NCBI RefSeq assembly: GCF_003590945.1
Contig: NZ_QYUK01000011.1
Location: 1,330,001 to 1,394,000, forward strand
Source: Oleomonas cavernae
GTDB taxonomy: Bacteria > Pseudomonadota > Alphaproteobacteria > Zavarziniales > Zavarziniaceae
DNA length: 64,000 nucleotides
Direction: 5' to 3'
Shown here: positions 53,752 through 62,146 of the stretch, piece by piece
Layout: each line of letters starts with the position of its first letter
Numbering within the stretch: the stretch's first letter is position 1
The notes under the pieces: model-generated
What the model saw: only the letters and a program-made list of their open reading frames with translations
Database searches by the model: none
What the model was told of the DNA's origin: nothing
Position numbers and translations under genes: made by a program

Positions 53752-56700
53752 TCAGTGGAAATTCCGTCCCTTGGGCATGACTTCGCCGTAAGCATAGCCG
53801 TGCTTGACGCCGTCGGCGCGGGCAAGGGTCTCGACCTCGCTGCCGGCCTCGGACAGATGGTCCAGCAGGCCGGTCAGGTCCTCGATCTTGTCGGCGATGA
53901 CGTGGATGACGTTCGATTCCGACTGGACCTTGCCGGTCACGGCGACCAGCCGGGCGCCCAGCACCAGCGGGCGGAATTTCTCGAAGGTCCTGGGCCAGAC
54001 CACGATGTTGGCGATGGCGGTTTCATCCTCCAGGGTCATGAAGATGACGCCGCTGGCGGTGCCCGGCCGCTGGCGCACCAGGACCAGGCCGGCCACCGTC
54101 ACCAGGCGGCCGTCGGGCGTAGTCCCCAGCCGCTCGTTGGCAATGGTCCGCCGCTGCCTCAGGATCTCGCGCAGGAACGAGACCGGATGGGCCTTCAGCG
54201 ACAGGTGCAGGTGGCGATAATCCTCGACCACCTGTTCGCCCGGCGGCATGGCGGGCAGGAAGGCATCGGGTTCCACCGCCTTGTCCGCCGCGGCGAACAG
54301 GGGCAGGTCGTCCTTGTCGCCCGCCCGGCGCAGGCCGCGCACCGCCCACAGCGCATCGCGCCGGTCGAGCCCCATGGAGCGGAAGGCATCGGCCAGGGCC
54401 AGGCGCTCCAGCACTGCTGGCGCCAGCTTGGTGCGCAGCCACAGGTCACGCACGCTGTCGAAGCCGGCACCGCGCACCTCTTCGATCTTCTTGGCCGCGT
54501 CCTCGGGAAAGCCGGAAACCTGGCGGAAACCCAGGCGGACCGCGTGGGTGGCCCTGACCTCGCCCGCCATGCCCTGGTGGCGCGGGTGCAGGCTGGCCGC
54601 CGCGGGCATGCCGGATTCCAGCCTGTTGTCCCAGCAGGAGTCATTGACATCGACGGCCAGGAATTCGACGCCATGCTCCTGGGCATCGCGGACAAGCTGG
54701 GCCGGGGCATAGAAGCCCATGGGCTGGCTGTTCAGCATGGCCGCCGCGAAGACATCCGGGTAGCGGCACTTGATCCAGGCCGAGATGTAGACGAGCAGGG
54801 CGAAGCTGGCGGCATGGGATTCCGGGAAGCCGTAATCGCCGAAGCCTTCGATCTGCGAGAAGCAGCGCTCGGCGAACGCCTTGTCGTAACCGCGCGCCGC
54901 CATGCCGTTGACCAGCTTGTCCTTGAACTCGTGGATCGTGCCGACCCGGCGGAAGGTCGCCATGGCCCGGCGCAGCCTGTCGGCCTCGCCAGGGGTGAAT
55001 TTCGCCGCAACGATGGCGATGCGCATCGCCTGCTCCTGGAACAGGGGCACGCCGCAGGTCTTGTCGAGCACCTTCTTCAATTCGTCTGGATCGCCGAATT
55101 CCGGCGACGGCGAAGGGTAATCGACCTTCTCGATGCCCTGCCGGCGGCGCAGATAGGGATGCACCATGTCGCCCTGGATCGGGCCGGGACGGACGATCGC
55201 CACCTCGATCACCAGGTCGTAGAATTTCCGGGGTTGCAGGCGCGGCAGCATGGTCATCTGGGCCCGGCTTTCGACCTGGAAGACGCCCAGCGAATCCGCC
55301 CGCGAGAGCATGTCGTAGATCGCCGGCTCCTCGCTGGGGATCTTGCTCATGTCGACACCGGGGAAGCCGTAATGCTCGACCATCAGGTGAAGCGCCCGGC
55401 GGATGCAGGAGAGCATCCCTAAGGCCAGGACATCGATCTTGAGGATGCCCAGGGCATCGAGATCATCCTTGTCCCATTCGACCACGGTGCGGTCCGCCAT
55501 CGCCGCATTCTCGATCGGGACGAGTTCATCCAAGCGGCCGCGGGTGATGACGAAGCCCCCCACATGCTGGGACAGGTGGCGGGGAAAGCCGATCAGTTCC
55601 TGGGCCAGGTTCAGAACCTGGACGATACGCGGATCGTCGGGGTCGAGGCCGATCTGCCGCGCCTCCTCGGGCGTCACGGGCCTTGGGCTCCAGCCCCACA
55701 GCATGCCCGACATGCGCCCGATCATATCCTCCGACAGGCCGAAAACCTTGCCCACCTCGCGGATCGCGCTGCGCCCGCGGTAGGAGATGACCGTGGCGGC
55801 GAGGCCCGAGCGTTCGCGGCCGAAACGCTCGTAGATGTACTGGATGACCTCTTCCCGGCGTTCATGCTCGAAATCGACGTCGATATCGGGCGGCTCCTTG
55901 CGCTCCTCGCTGACGAAACGCTCGAACAGCAGGTCGACCTTCGTGGGGTCGACCTCGGTCACGCCCAGGCAATAGCAGACGACCGAATTTGCCGCCGAAC
56001 CCCGGCCCTGGACCAGGATATCTATACTGCGCGCATAGCGAACAATGTCATGCACGGTCAGGAAATATGGGGCGTATTTCAACTGATCTATGAGCTGCAG
56101 CTCGTGATCCAGGGCGTTCTGCACATCCGGCGGAACACCGCCTGGATAGCGCCATCTCGCGCCGGCCGTGGCGAAGGCGACCAATGCCTCCTGCGGCGTC
56201 TCGTAGCCTTCCCGGACTTCATCCGGGTATTCGTAGCGCAACTGGTCCAGCGAGAAGTTGCAGCCTTCCAGGAAACGGATGCTTTCCGCAATCGCCTGCG
56301 GCGCAGCCTTGAACAGGCGGGCCATTTCGCGGGGCGGCTTCAGGTGGCGCTCGGCATTGGCGTGGAGCAGGCGGCCGGCGGCCTCCAACGTGGTGTGCTC
56401 GCGGATGCAGGTCATGACATCGGCCAGGGGCCGGCGTTCCGGCGCGTGATAGAGCACGTCGCCCAGGGCGAGCAGCGGGGTTCCAGTCCGGGCCGCAAGT
56501 TCCCGCAGGCGGGCGAGGCGGCGGGCATCGTCGCCGCGATAGAGCATGCTGGCACCCAGCCAGATCCGGCCGCGAAAGGTGGCCAATATCCCCTCTATAT
56601 CGTCATCCCGGCGAAGGCCGGGATCCATTGCGACATCTCGTGCTGCCCAACGATGGATCCCGGCCTTCGCCGGGATGACGGATGTGAGCAGAATCAGGTT

Positions 56701-57138
56701 CAGGCCTTCCCCATGGTCCCGCAGGTCGTCCAGGGTCAGGTGGCATTCGCCCTTGGGTGCGCGGCGCTTGCCCAGCGTCAGCAGGCGGGTGAGGCGGCCC
56801 CAGGCGGCGCGGTCGCGGGGATAGGCCAGGATCTCAGGCGTGCCGTCGGTGAAGACCAGGCGGGCACCTGGCACGAGGCGGATGCCGGCCTGCCTGGCCA
56901 TGACATGGGCGCGGACCACGCCGGCGACCGAATTGCGGTCGGCCACGCCGATGGCCGCCAAGCCCAGGGCATGGGCTTGGCTGACCATCTCCTCGGCCAT
57001 GCTGGCACCGCGCAGGAAGGAATAGCTGGTGGTCGCCGCCAGTTCGGCGAAGGCAAGCGGCGGCGGGGCTTGGGCCGCACTTTCCGCCTTCTGCATCTCC
57101 TCGAGCAGCGGCTTGATGTCGAAGATCTCGCCGGTCAC
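53752..57138 (-). CDS. dnaE2: Error-prone DNA polymerase DnaE2 (ImuC)
   Basis: 1128 residues. PHP domain at the N-terminus (FAELAATTSYSFLRGASMAE, AIGVADRNSVAGVVRAHVMA), polymerase core with the Asp triad segment PPDIDVDFEHERREEVIQY, then a helix-hairpin-helix and a C-terminal OB fold (LVTVAGLVLVRQRPGTASGV). It makes mutagenic lesion bypass after DNA damage with ImuA and ImuB. Its GTG overlaps the imuB stop (GTGA). A 78-bp palindrome (56602-56679) is inserted in frame, adding 26 residues (SVIPAKAGIHRWAARDVAMD and onward) in the variable linker between the PHP domain's two parts. Confidence 0.94.
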   Translation of the reverse strand: MTGEIFDIKPLLEEMQKAESAAQAPPPLAFAELAATTSYSFLRGASMAEEMVSQAHALGLAAIGVADRNSVAGVVRAHVMARQAGIRLVPGARLVFTDGTPEILAYPRDRAAWGRLTRLLTLGKRRAPKGECHLTLDDLRDHGEGLNLILLTSVIPAKAGIHRWAARDVAMDPGLRRDDDIEGILATFRGRIWLGASMLYRGDDARRLARLRELAARTGTPLLALGDVLYHAPERRPLADVMTCIREHTTLEAAGRLLHANAERHLKPPREMARLFKAAPQAIAESIRFLEGCNFSLDQLRYEYPDEVREGYETPQEALVAFATAGARWRYPGGVPPDVQNALDHELQLIDQLKYAPYFLTVHDIVRYARSIDILVQGRGSAANSVVCYCLGVTEVDPTKVDLLFERFVSEERKEPPDIDVDFEHERREEVIQYIYERFGRERSGLAATVISYRGRSAIREVGKVFGLSEDMIGRMSGMLWGWSPRPVTPEEARQIGLDPDDPRIVQVLNLAQELIGFPRHLSQHVGGFVITRGRLDELVPIENAAMADRTVVEWDKDDLDALGILKIDVLALGMLSCIRRALHLMVEHYGFPGVDMSKIPSEEPAIYDMLSRADSLGVFQVESRAQMTMLPRLQPRKFYDLVIEVAIVRPGPIQGDMVHPYLRRRQGIEKVDYPSPSPEFGDPDELKKVLDKTCGVPLFQEQAMRIAIVAAKFTPGEADRLRRAMATFRRVGTIHEFKDKLVNGMAARGYDKAFAERCFSQIEGFGDYGFPESHAASFALLVYISAWIKCRYPDVFAAAMLNSQPMGFYAPAQLVRDAQEHGVEFLAVDVNDSCWDNRLESGMPAAASLHPRHQGMAGEVRATHAVRLGFRQVSGFPEDAAKKIEEVRGAGFDSVRDLWLRTKLAPAVLERLALADAFRSMGLDRRDALWAVRGLRRAGDKDDLPLFAAADKAVEPDAFLPAMPPGEQVVEDYRHLHLSLKAHPVSFLREILRQRRTIANERLGTTPDGRLVTVAGLVLVRQRPGTASGVIFMTLEDETAIANIVVWPRTFEKFRPLVLGARLVAVTGKVQSESNVIHVIADKIEDLTGLLDHLSEAGSEVETLARADGVKHGYAYGEVMPKGRNFH
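56602..56679 (+). repeat. 78-bp palindromic repeat, copy 3, in frame within dnaE2
   Basis: Same 78-bp element as at 10731-10808 with 28-bp arms. Its length is a multiple of three and it is read through without stop on the minus strand as part of DnaE2. Confidence 0.93.
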
Positions 57139-58685
57139 GGGAAGAAACCGTGCAGATACCAGGCCGGCTGGCCCGGTTCGCGGTCGTAGAGGCCGGCGCG
57201 GAACAGCCACAGGCGCAGGCCCTCGGCCGTTTCCACCCGGAAATAGTCGCGCGTGGGCAGGTCCTGGCCGCCGGGCCGCCACCATTCCATGGCGATGCGC
57301 TCCGGCCCCTCGGCCCGCGCCACCTGGTAGGAAACACGGCGCCAGCGGAAGCTCGACGGCGGGCCATCCGGCACCACGGCCAGGGCCTCGATCGCCTCGG
57401 GCCGGTCGAGCAGGCGCAGGGGCCGGGGCGGGGCCAGGCTGTCCTGTTCAAGCGGGAAGGCCGGCCTTGGCGTGTTCTGGTCCAGGGCGGGGACGAGCGC
57501 CATCGCCCGTTCCGGTATATGGGTATCACGCGGTTCCAGGCGCTGAACCTGCGCCGGGCCCAGGCGGGCGGCCAGATGGTCGAGCAGGGCGGCGAATGCC
57601 GCCTTGTGATCACGGGCATCGAGCCCGGCCTGGCGCGGGGCGAGCGGGGCGGTTTCGAGCGCGGCGAGACGGATCAGGTCGAAGCCGAAGCCGGCATCCC
57701 AATCCTCGCCCGCGCCGGCCAGGCGATCGATGAAGAGGCGCTGCATGGCCTCGCCCCGGCGCAGCGGCAGGCTGGTGCCCACCACGATCCGGCGTACCGC
57801 GCCGTCGACGCGGAACAGGCTGGCCTCGAGCTTCCGGGCCCCCAGGCCTTCGGCCTCCAGCCCATGGCCCAGGCGGTCGCCCAGGGCGGCGATGACCTGC
57901 AAGACATGGGCCTCCAGGCTGATCGGCTCGGCGAAGCGCCGCTCGGCCATGTGCTCGGGCACCGGGCGGCGGGGTGAGATCGGCTCGTCCTGGCGGCCCA
58001 GGGCCTGGTCCAGGCGGCGGATCAGGCCTTCGCCGTAACGGGCGGCCAGTGGCGCCCGCGGCCGGGCCATGAGGTCGCCCACGGTCTTCAGGCCGGCGGT
58101 GGCCAGGGCCGCCACGGTTTCCGGTGCCAACCGCAGGGCAACCAGGGGCAGGGGCGCCAGAACGGCCGCTTCTTCCCCCGGCGCGACGATGGCCTGCCGG
58201 CCATGGCGCGCCATGGCCCAGGCGCAGCCCACGGTCGAGGCGATCGCTGCCCGCGCCCGGAAGCCCTGGGCCACCAGCCGGCGCAGCAGGCCGTCGCGCA
58301 GCGCCGCCTCGCCGCCGAAAAGATGGGCGCAGCCCGTGATGTCCAGCAGCAGGCCATCCGGCGCATCGAGCGCCACCAGGGGGGTGAAGCCTTCGCACCA
58401 GTCGGCCACCGCGGCCAGCAGGGCGGCATCGGCAGCCGGGTCGTGGGGCAGGATCGCCAGGCCCGGGTACATGGCCTGGGCATCGGCCAGGCCCAGGAAG
58501 GGGCGCAGCCCAAGGCGCGCGGCCGCGTCATTCATCGCGGCCACGCGGCGGGCGGCGCCCACCTGGGCGATCATGGCAAGCGGCTGGGCGTCAGCCGGCG
58601 CGGGCGACCGCCGGGCGATCCGGTCGGTCGAAAGCCGGCGCAGCCAGAGCGACAGATGCCGTCGCGAGGTCGAAGCGCTGGTCAT
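57135..58685 (-). CDS. imuB: ImuB, DNA polymerase Y-family-like mutagenesis protein
   Basis: 516 residues. Y-family fold with the start LSLWLRRLSTDRIARRSPAP, SLGLDDA-like ATVGCAWAMARHG and the little-finger region (PEHMAERRFAEPISLEAHVL). ImuB lacks the catalytic carboxylates and works as the hub binding the clamp, ImuA and DnaE2. ATG 58685 (MTSASTSRRH) is preferred over a TTG at 58700. Overlaps dnaE2 by 4 nt. Confidence 0.92.
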   Translation of the reverse strand: MTSASTSRRHLSLWLRRLSTDRIARRSPAPADAQPLAMIAQVGAARRVAAMNDAAARLGLRPFLGLADAQAMYPGLAILPHDPAADAALLAAVADWCEGFTPLVALDAPDGLLLDITGCAHLFGGEAALRDGLLRRLVAQGFRARAAIASTVGCAWAMARHGRQAIVAPGEEAAVLAPLPLVALRLAPETVAALATAGLKTVGDLMARPRAPLAARYGEGLIRRLDQALGRQDEPISPRRPVPEHMAERRFAEPISLEAHVLQVIAALGDRLGHGLEAEGLGARKLEASLFRVDGAVRRIVVGTSLPLRRGEAMQRLFIDRLAGAGEDWDAGFGFDLIRLAALETAPLAPRQAGLDARDHKAAFAALLDHLAARLGPAQVQRLEPRDTHIPERAMALVPALDQNTPRPAFPLEQDSLAPPRPLRLLDRPEAIEALAVVPDGPPSSFRWRRVSYQVARAEGPERIAMEWWRPGGQDLPTRDYFRVETAEGLRLWLFRAGLYDREPGQPAWYLHGFFP

Positions 58686-58748
58686 GGCGGTCCCAGGCAA
58701 TGGTCCAGCGGCCGGTCGGGCCGCGGCGGTTCTTGGTCAAGGTAAGGG

Positions 58749-59350
58749 TCAGGCGAGGGGGCCCAGGCCGCCGAAGTCATCGGGCTGGCTCGGGGCCGGG
58801 GTAATGGTCCAGCGGGTGGCGGCGGCGCTGGGCAGAGGGGTCAGGCAATGGCGGATCAGGCAGGCGAGGCCGGCCCCCTCGCGGGCCGCCAGCGACAGCC
58901 GCCGGGTGGCGGTGAGGTCCGCCGCCTTGCCCTGGTCGGGCAGTTCCAGGATGACCGCGGCCACGGCAGGGCATTTCAGGGCTTCCTCGGCCGCCCACAG
59001 GGCCTCGGCCGGGGTCTTTGCCGGTACCAGCGTGAGGCGATCCAGGGCGACAGCCTCGAGCCCCGGGGCATAGGGGAAGCCGCCATGGTGCAGGGCCGCC
59101 GCCGTGGGGACCCACAGAACCTCGCCCGCACCTCGTGCCAGCAAGCCAAGGACAAGCCCGGTGACCGCGCCCAGCCCCCGCGTCTCGGCGCTGGCGAATT
59201 CATGCAGGGCCCCGGTCGCCAGCCCGCCCCCAGGGCCGCGTCGACCGCCGCGATCCCGAAGGAGCAGGGCGCCTCTTCCGGCGTCGGCAAAGCCTCCCGC
59301 CGCCCTTCGAGGCGGGCGATCGCCTGGCGGAGAATGCGCTGCTGTTCCAT
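58749..59350 (-). CDS. imuA: ImuA, SulA/RecA-like mutagenesis protein (frameshifted)
   Basis: About 200 residues. RecA-like without the ATP loop: ILRQAIARLEGRREALPTPE, SFGIAAVDAALG then LATGALHEFASAETRGLGAV, LWVPTAAALHHGGFPYAPGL. The first 45 residues and the rest are in different frames; one base added in the CCCCC run 59227-59231 (G on the coding strand) joins ALGGGLATGALHEF. First gene of the SOS cassette imuA-imuB-dnaE2. Confidence 0.88.
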
Positions 59351-59376
59351 CGTTCCGTGGCCGGCCTGACGATAAA

Positions 59377-59391
59377 TGTTCCTGATATGTT
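59377..59391. promoter_or_regulatory. LexA (SOS) box of the imuA operon
   Basis: GTTC-CTGATAT-GTTC, a perfect alphaproteobacterial LexA direct repeat GTTC-N7-GTTC, 26 bases before the imuA start. A minus-strand -35 TTGACT lies at 59423-59418 with GAATAT 17 bases downstream, so LexA would cover the -10 and start point. Confidence 0.85.
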
Positions 59392-59489
59392 CTTATATTC
59401 GCGCCCTGTGGGGAAAGAGTCAAGTCAGCGTCGAGGCATGAAACAATACCACTTAATCCATTGATTTTCTTTGCAAGTCCCTTAAAGCA

Positions 59490-59517
59490 AAAAGCCCGGC
59501 ACGAAGGCCGGGCTTTT
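59490..59517 (-). terminator. Rho-independent terminator after SDR gene
   Basis: Perfect 11-bp stem AAAAGCCCGGC (59490-59500) / GCCGGGCTTTT (59507-59517), loop ACGAAG, flanked by A/T runs on both sides. It follows the SDR gene (minus strand, ends 59537) by 20 bases and could also stop plus-strand transcripts. Confidence 0.85.
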
Positions 59518-59536
59518 CCTGTCGCCGCAGAGGGCT

Positions 59537-60349
59537 TCAGCGCTTCATCTGGCCGCCGATGATCTTCCAGTAGCTGACCGGGAACAGCCGCTCGATGAAG
59601 GAAGCCGCCTTGGCGTCGTTGCCGATCAGGATGCGGCCCTTGCGCCGCTCGACCGCCCGCACGATGGTCTCGCCCGCCTTCTCCGGCGGCATTTTCAGGA
59701 AGGCCTGGAATTTCCGCCGTTCCGCCTCGACGTCGACATTGTTGATGCCGCTGGCGATGCGGGCATTCTTGGCGATCGCGGTGGCGATGCCGCCGGGGTG
59801 AACCACGGTAACCCCGATATTGGTGCCTTCGAGTTCGTGCCGCAGCGAATTGGAAAAGCCGCGCACCGCATATTTGCTGGCGGCATAGGCGGTCTGGCCG
59901 GGTGGCGCGATCAGGCCGAACAGGCTGGAAATATTGACCAGGCGGGCTTCGCGGCTGGCGTGCAGCAAGGGCATGAAGGCGCGGCTCATGCGCACGACGC
60001 CCAGAAATTGATCGAGAACAGCCACTCGAAATCGGCATCCGAGACCTGTTCGAAGCTGCCGCCGATCGCGACGCCGGCGTTGTTGAACAAGAGGTCGACC
60101 CCGCCATGATCGGCGGCGACGCGGGCGGGGAAGACGGCGATCGCCGCCGGGTCGGAGACATCCAGGCGATACTGGCTGACCTTCACGCCCTTGGCCGCCA
60201 TTTCGGCCGCCGTCTTGGTCAGGGCCGCCTCGTCGATATCGGCCAGCGCCAGATGGCAGCCGCGACTGGCCAGCGCCAGGGCGATGCCGCGCCCGATACC
60301 GCCGGCCGCACCGGTAATGACCGCCACCCGGTCCTTCAACACGAACATT
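59537..60349 (-). CDS. Short-chain dehydrogenase/reductase (frameshifted)
   Basis: About 271 residues. NAD(P) loop TGAAGGIGRGIA, NNAGVAIGGSFEQ, catalytic Ser in NISSLFGLI and YxxxK in YAASKYAVRG, then VHPGGIATAI. The two halves are in different frames; one base restored in the CCC run 60000-60002 joins WLFSINFW to GVVRMSRAFMP. ATG 60349 gives MFVLKDRVAVITG. Substrate unknown; the YAASKYA-type active site is like those in fatty-acid/3-ketoacyl oxidoreductases. Confidence 0.87.
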   Translation of the reverse strand, partial: NVRVEGPGGGHYRCGRRYRARHRPGAGQSRLPSGAGRYRRGGPDQDGGRNGGQGREGQPVSPGCLRPGGDRRLPRPRRRRSWRGRPLVQQRRRRDRRQLRTGLGCRFRVAVLDQFLGVVRMSRAFMPLLHASREARLVNISSLFGLIAPPGQTAYAASKYAVRGFSNSLRHELEGTNIGVTVVHPGGIATAIAKNARIASGINNVDVEAERRKFQAFLKMPPEKAGETIVRAVERRKGRILIGNDAKAASFIERLFPVSYWKIIGGQMKR

Positions 60350-60443
60350 CCTGGGGCCCCTCCGCCTTGTCTCTTATGTCCGCCTGCTACCGGGCGGAGC
60401 GGCCGCATCGATAACTTACATTTTTGTCAATTTCCAGGACTAT

Positions 60444-61907
60444 TCAGCCCACGCGTTGACGCAGGGAGGCGAGCCTGGTGATGAAATTGGCCTGTTCGGG
60501 CGCCAGGGCGAGGGCGGCTTCCATGGCACGGATGGCGGCGGGCAGGTCGCGGTGGCGCTGCTCGTGAACCACCGAAAGCCAGTAGTGGATGCTCGACTTC
60601 TCCGGCCACATGCCAAGCGCCTTGGTCAGGCCGTATTCGCCGCCGGCCAGATCGCCGCTTTGCATGGCGGCATAGCCGAAATGCTCGTAGCCCAGGGGGT
60701 GGTGCGGCGCCAGGACGACGGCATGGGCGAAATTCTGCAGTGCCTCCTTGGGCCTGGCCAATTGCAGATGCACGATGCCTAAATGCAGGCGGAACGAGAA
60801 GCGCTGGCTGTCGATGGCGACGCAGCGCAGCAGGGCCCGCTCGGCCTCGGCCGGGGCCTTCGCCGCCATATAGCTGCGGGCCAGGGTGAAATAGTGATCG
60901 GCGGTCGGGTCCATGGTGACCGCCTGGACCGACCGTTCGATCGCCGTCGGATAGTTGCCGTCGCGCAGCAGCAGGCGCGCCTCGTTGTCCAGCCGCATGG
61001 CCGCCGGCTTGCCGGGCTCGGGGAAGATTTCCCGATAGGTCATGTGGTTCCAGTCGACGAAGCCGTTGGCGATGGCCCGCTCGCCACGCTCGATGATCAC
61101 CACGTCGGGACGCTCGTCGAGGATCAGCTCGGGCAGGGCCTGGCGCTTCACCCCGGCAAAGACCGTGCGGCGGAACGAATCCGCGATGAAGGGGCCCATT
61201 TCCGTCGCGAAGCTGTCGCGCATCATCACGCAACTAGGCAGGGAGGGATCGTCGATCTCGGCCACCGCGATCGTGTCGCGGCTCTCGTCGAAGCGCACCT
61301 TGGGCTGCTTGGAGCGCCGGTTGGTGATGGTGGGGATGAGCTTTTCCGCGAGATACGGCGGGTCCGTGGTCCAGCCCAGGTCACCCATCAGCATCTTGGA
61401 GACATAGGTGAAATCGTCGGGCCCGACCACGTGCGGCCGCTTGGCCGTGGTGATGCGGTCCATCAGCAGGCGATAGGCGATATAGCCGCCATAGGCCGAC
61501 CAGTGGGTATCGTTGCGCCGGTAGACGTCGACGGGACCGTGCAGGGCCGCCTCGAGCAGGGCGCGGGGATAGTGCGCCTCGATCCCCATGGCATTGACGT
61601 AGTCGACGAACTGCTGGCCGATGCTGGGCTCGGTGAAGGGCATGTCTTCGGGCAGGTCACCCGAATGCACGACATGGGCGTCGGGCGCCACGATGACGAT
61701 CAGTTGCGCGCCGACCTGTTTGCACAGGGCGGCGAAGCGGGGCAGCGTATCGCGCCAGCCGCGCTCGAAGACCTCGGTCCAGTCGTTGTAGCGGCAATAG
61801 TAGTCGCGCGCCCGGAAGCCCGGCGCCTCGTCCAGGAACATGCGGCCTCGCCCGAGGGCGACCTTGCCGATCTTGCCCTCGAGCATCGAGACGGGAATAT
61901 CGGTCAT
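60444..61907 (-). CDS. AlgX/AlgJ-like SGNH acyltransferase with TPR tail, no signal peptide
   Basis: 487 residues. The N-terminal half is the AlgJ/AlgX/DHHW SGNH-type domain: catalytic Asp-His in DTHW (residues 133-136, NDTHWSAYGGYIAYRL) and nucleophile Ser232 in VMMRDSFATEM (GDSL-like). The C-terminal half (about 300-480) is TPR-like with helix pairs such as HYFTLARSYMAAKAPAEAER and LGIVHLQLARPKEALQNFAH. AlgX and AlgJ are periplasmic O-acetyltransferases, but here no signal peptide or membrane segment is present, so it should be cytosolic. It overlaps the ACP gene stop by 4 nt (ATGA), implying an acyl-ACP donor. Confidence 0.8.
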   Translation of the reverse strand: MTDIPVSMLEGKIGKVALGRGRMFLDEAPGFRARDYYCRYNDWTEVFERGWRDTLPRFAALCKQVGAQLIVIVAPDAHVVHSGDLPEDMPFTEPSIGQQFVDYVNAMGIEAHYPRALLEAALHGPVDVYRRNDTHWSAYGGYIAYRLLMDRITTAKRPHVVGPDDFTYVSKMLMGDLGWTTDPPYLAEKLIPTITNRRSKQPKVRFDESRDTIAVAEIDDPSLPSCVMMRDSFATEMGPFIADSFRRTVFAGVKRQALPELILDERPDVVIIERGERAIANGFVDWNHMTYREIFPEPGKPAAMRLDNEARLLLRDGNYPTAIERSVQAVTMDPTADHYFTLARSYMAAKAPAEAERALLRCVAIDSQRFSFRLHLGIVHLQLARPKEALQNFAHAVVLAPHHPLGYEHFGYAAMQSGDLAGGEYGLTKALGMWPEKSSIHYWLSVVHEQRHRDLPAAIRAMEAALALAPEQANFITRLASLRQRVG

Positions 61908-62146
61908 GGCTTGGCCTTGATGGTTTCGAGCGCCGTGACGAGTTCCCCCACATTCGCCGCGTTGGCCGCGACGATTTCCGGAATTTGGATATCCAGGATT
62001 TTTTCGATGCGCATCATCAGCACGGTATGGCCGAGCGAATCCCAGCCCTCGACGTCGTCGGCGATGGTGTCGTCGCCGATCGCCGCGGCATCAGCGCCGA
62101 AACACTCGGTAATCGCCCTGACCACGCCTTCCCGCACGCCACTCAT
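61904..62146 (-). CDS. Acyl carrier protein
   Basis: 80 residues; discrete carrier with the phosphopantetheine serine in GWDSLGH (Ser37), four-helix ACP length and acidic composition. It differs from fatty-acid AcpP (whose motif is DSLD). Both ends overlap neighbours by 4 nt (ATGA), so it is translated in step with the FAAL upstream and the SGNH/TPR protein downstream. Confidence 0.9.
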   Translation of the reverse strand: MSGVREGVVRAITECFGADAAAIGDDTIADDVEGWDSLGHTVLMMRIEKILDIQIPEIVAANAANVGELVTALETIKAKP

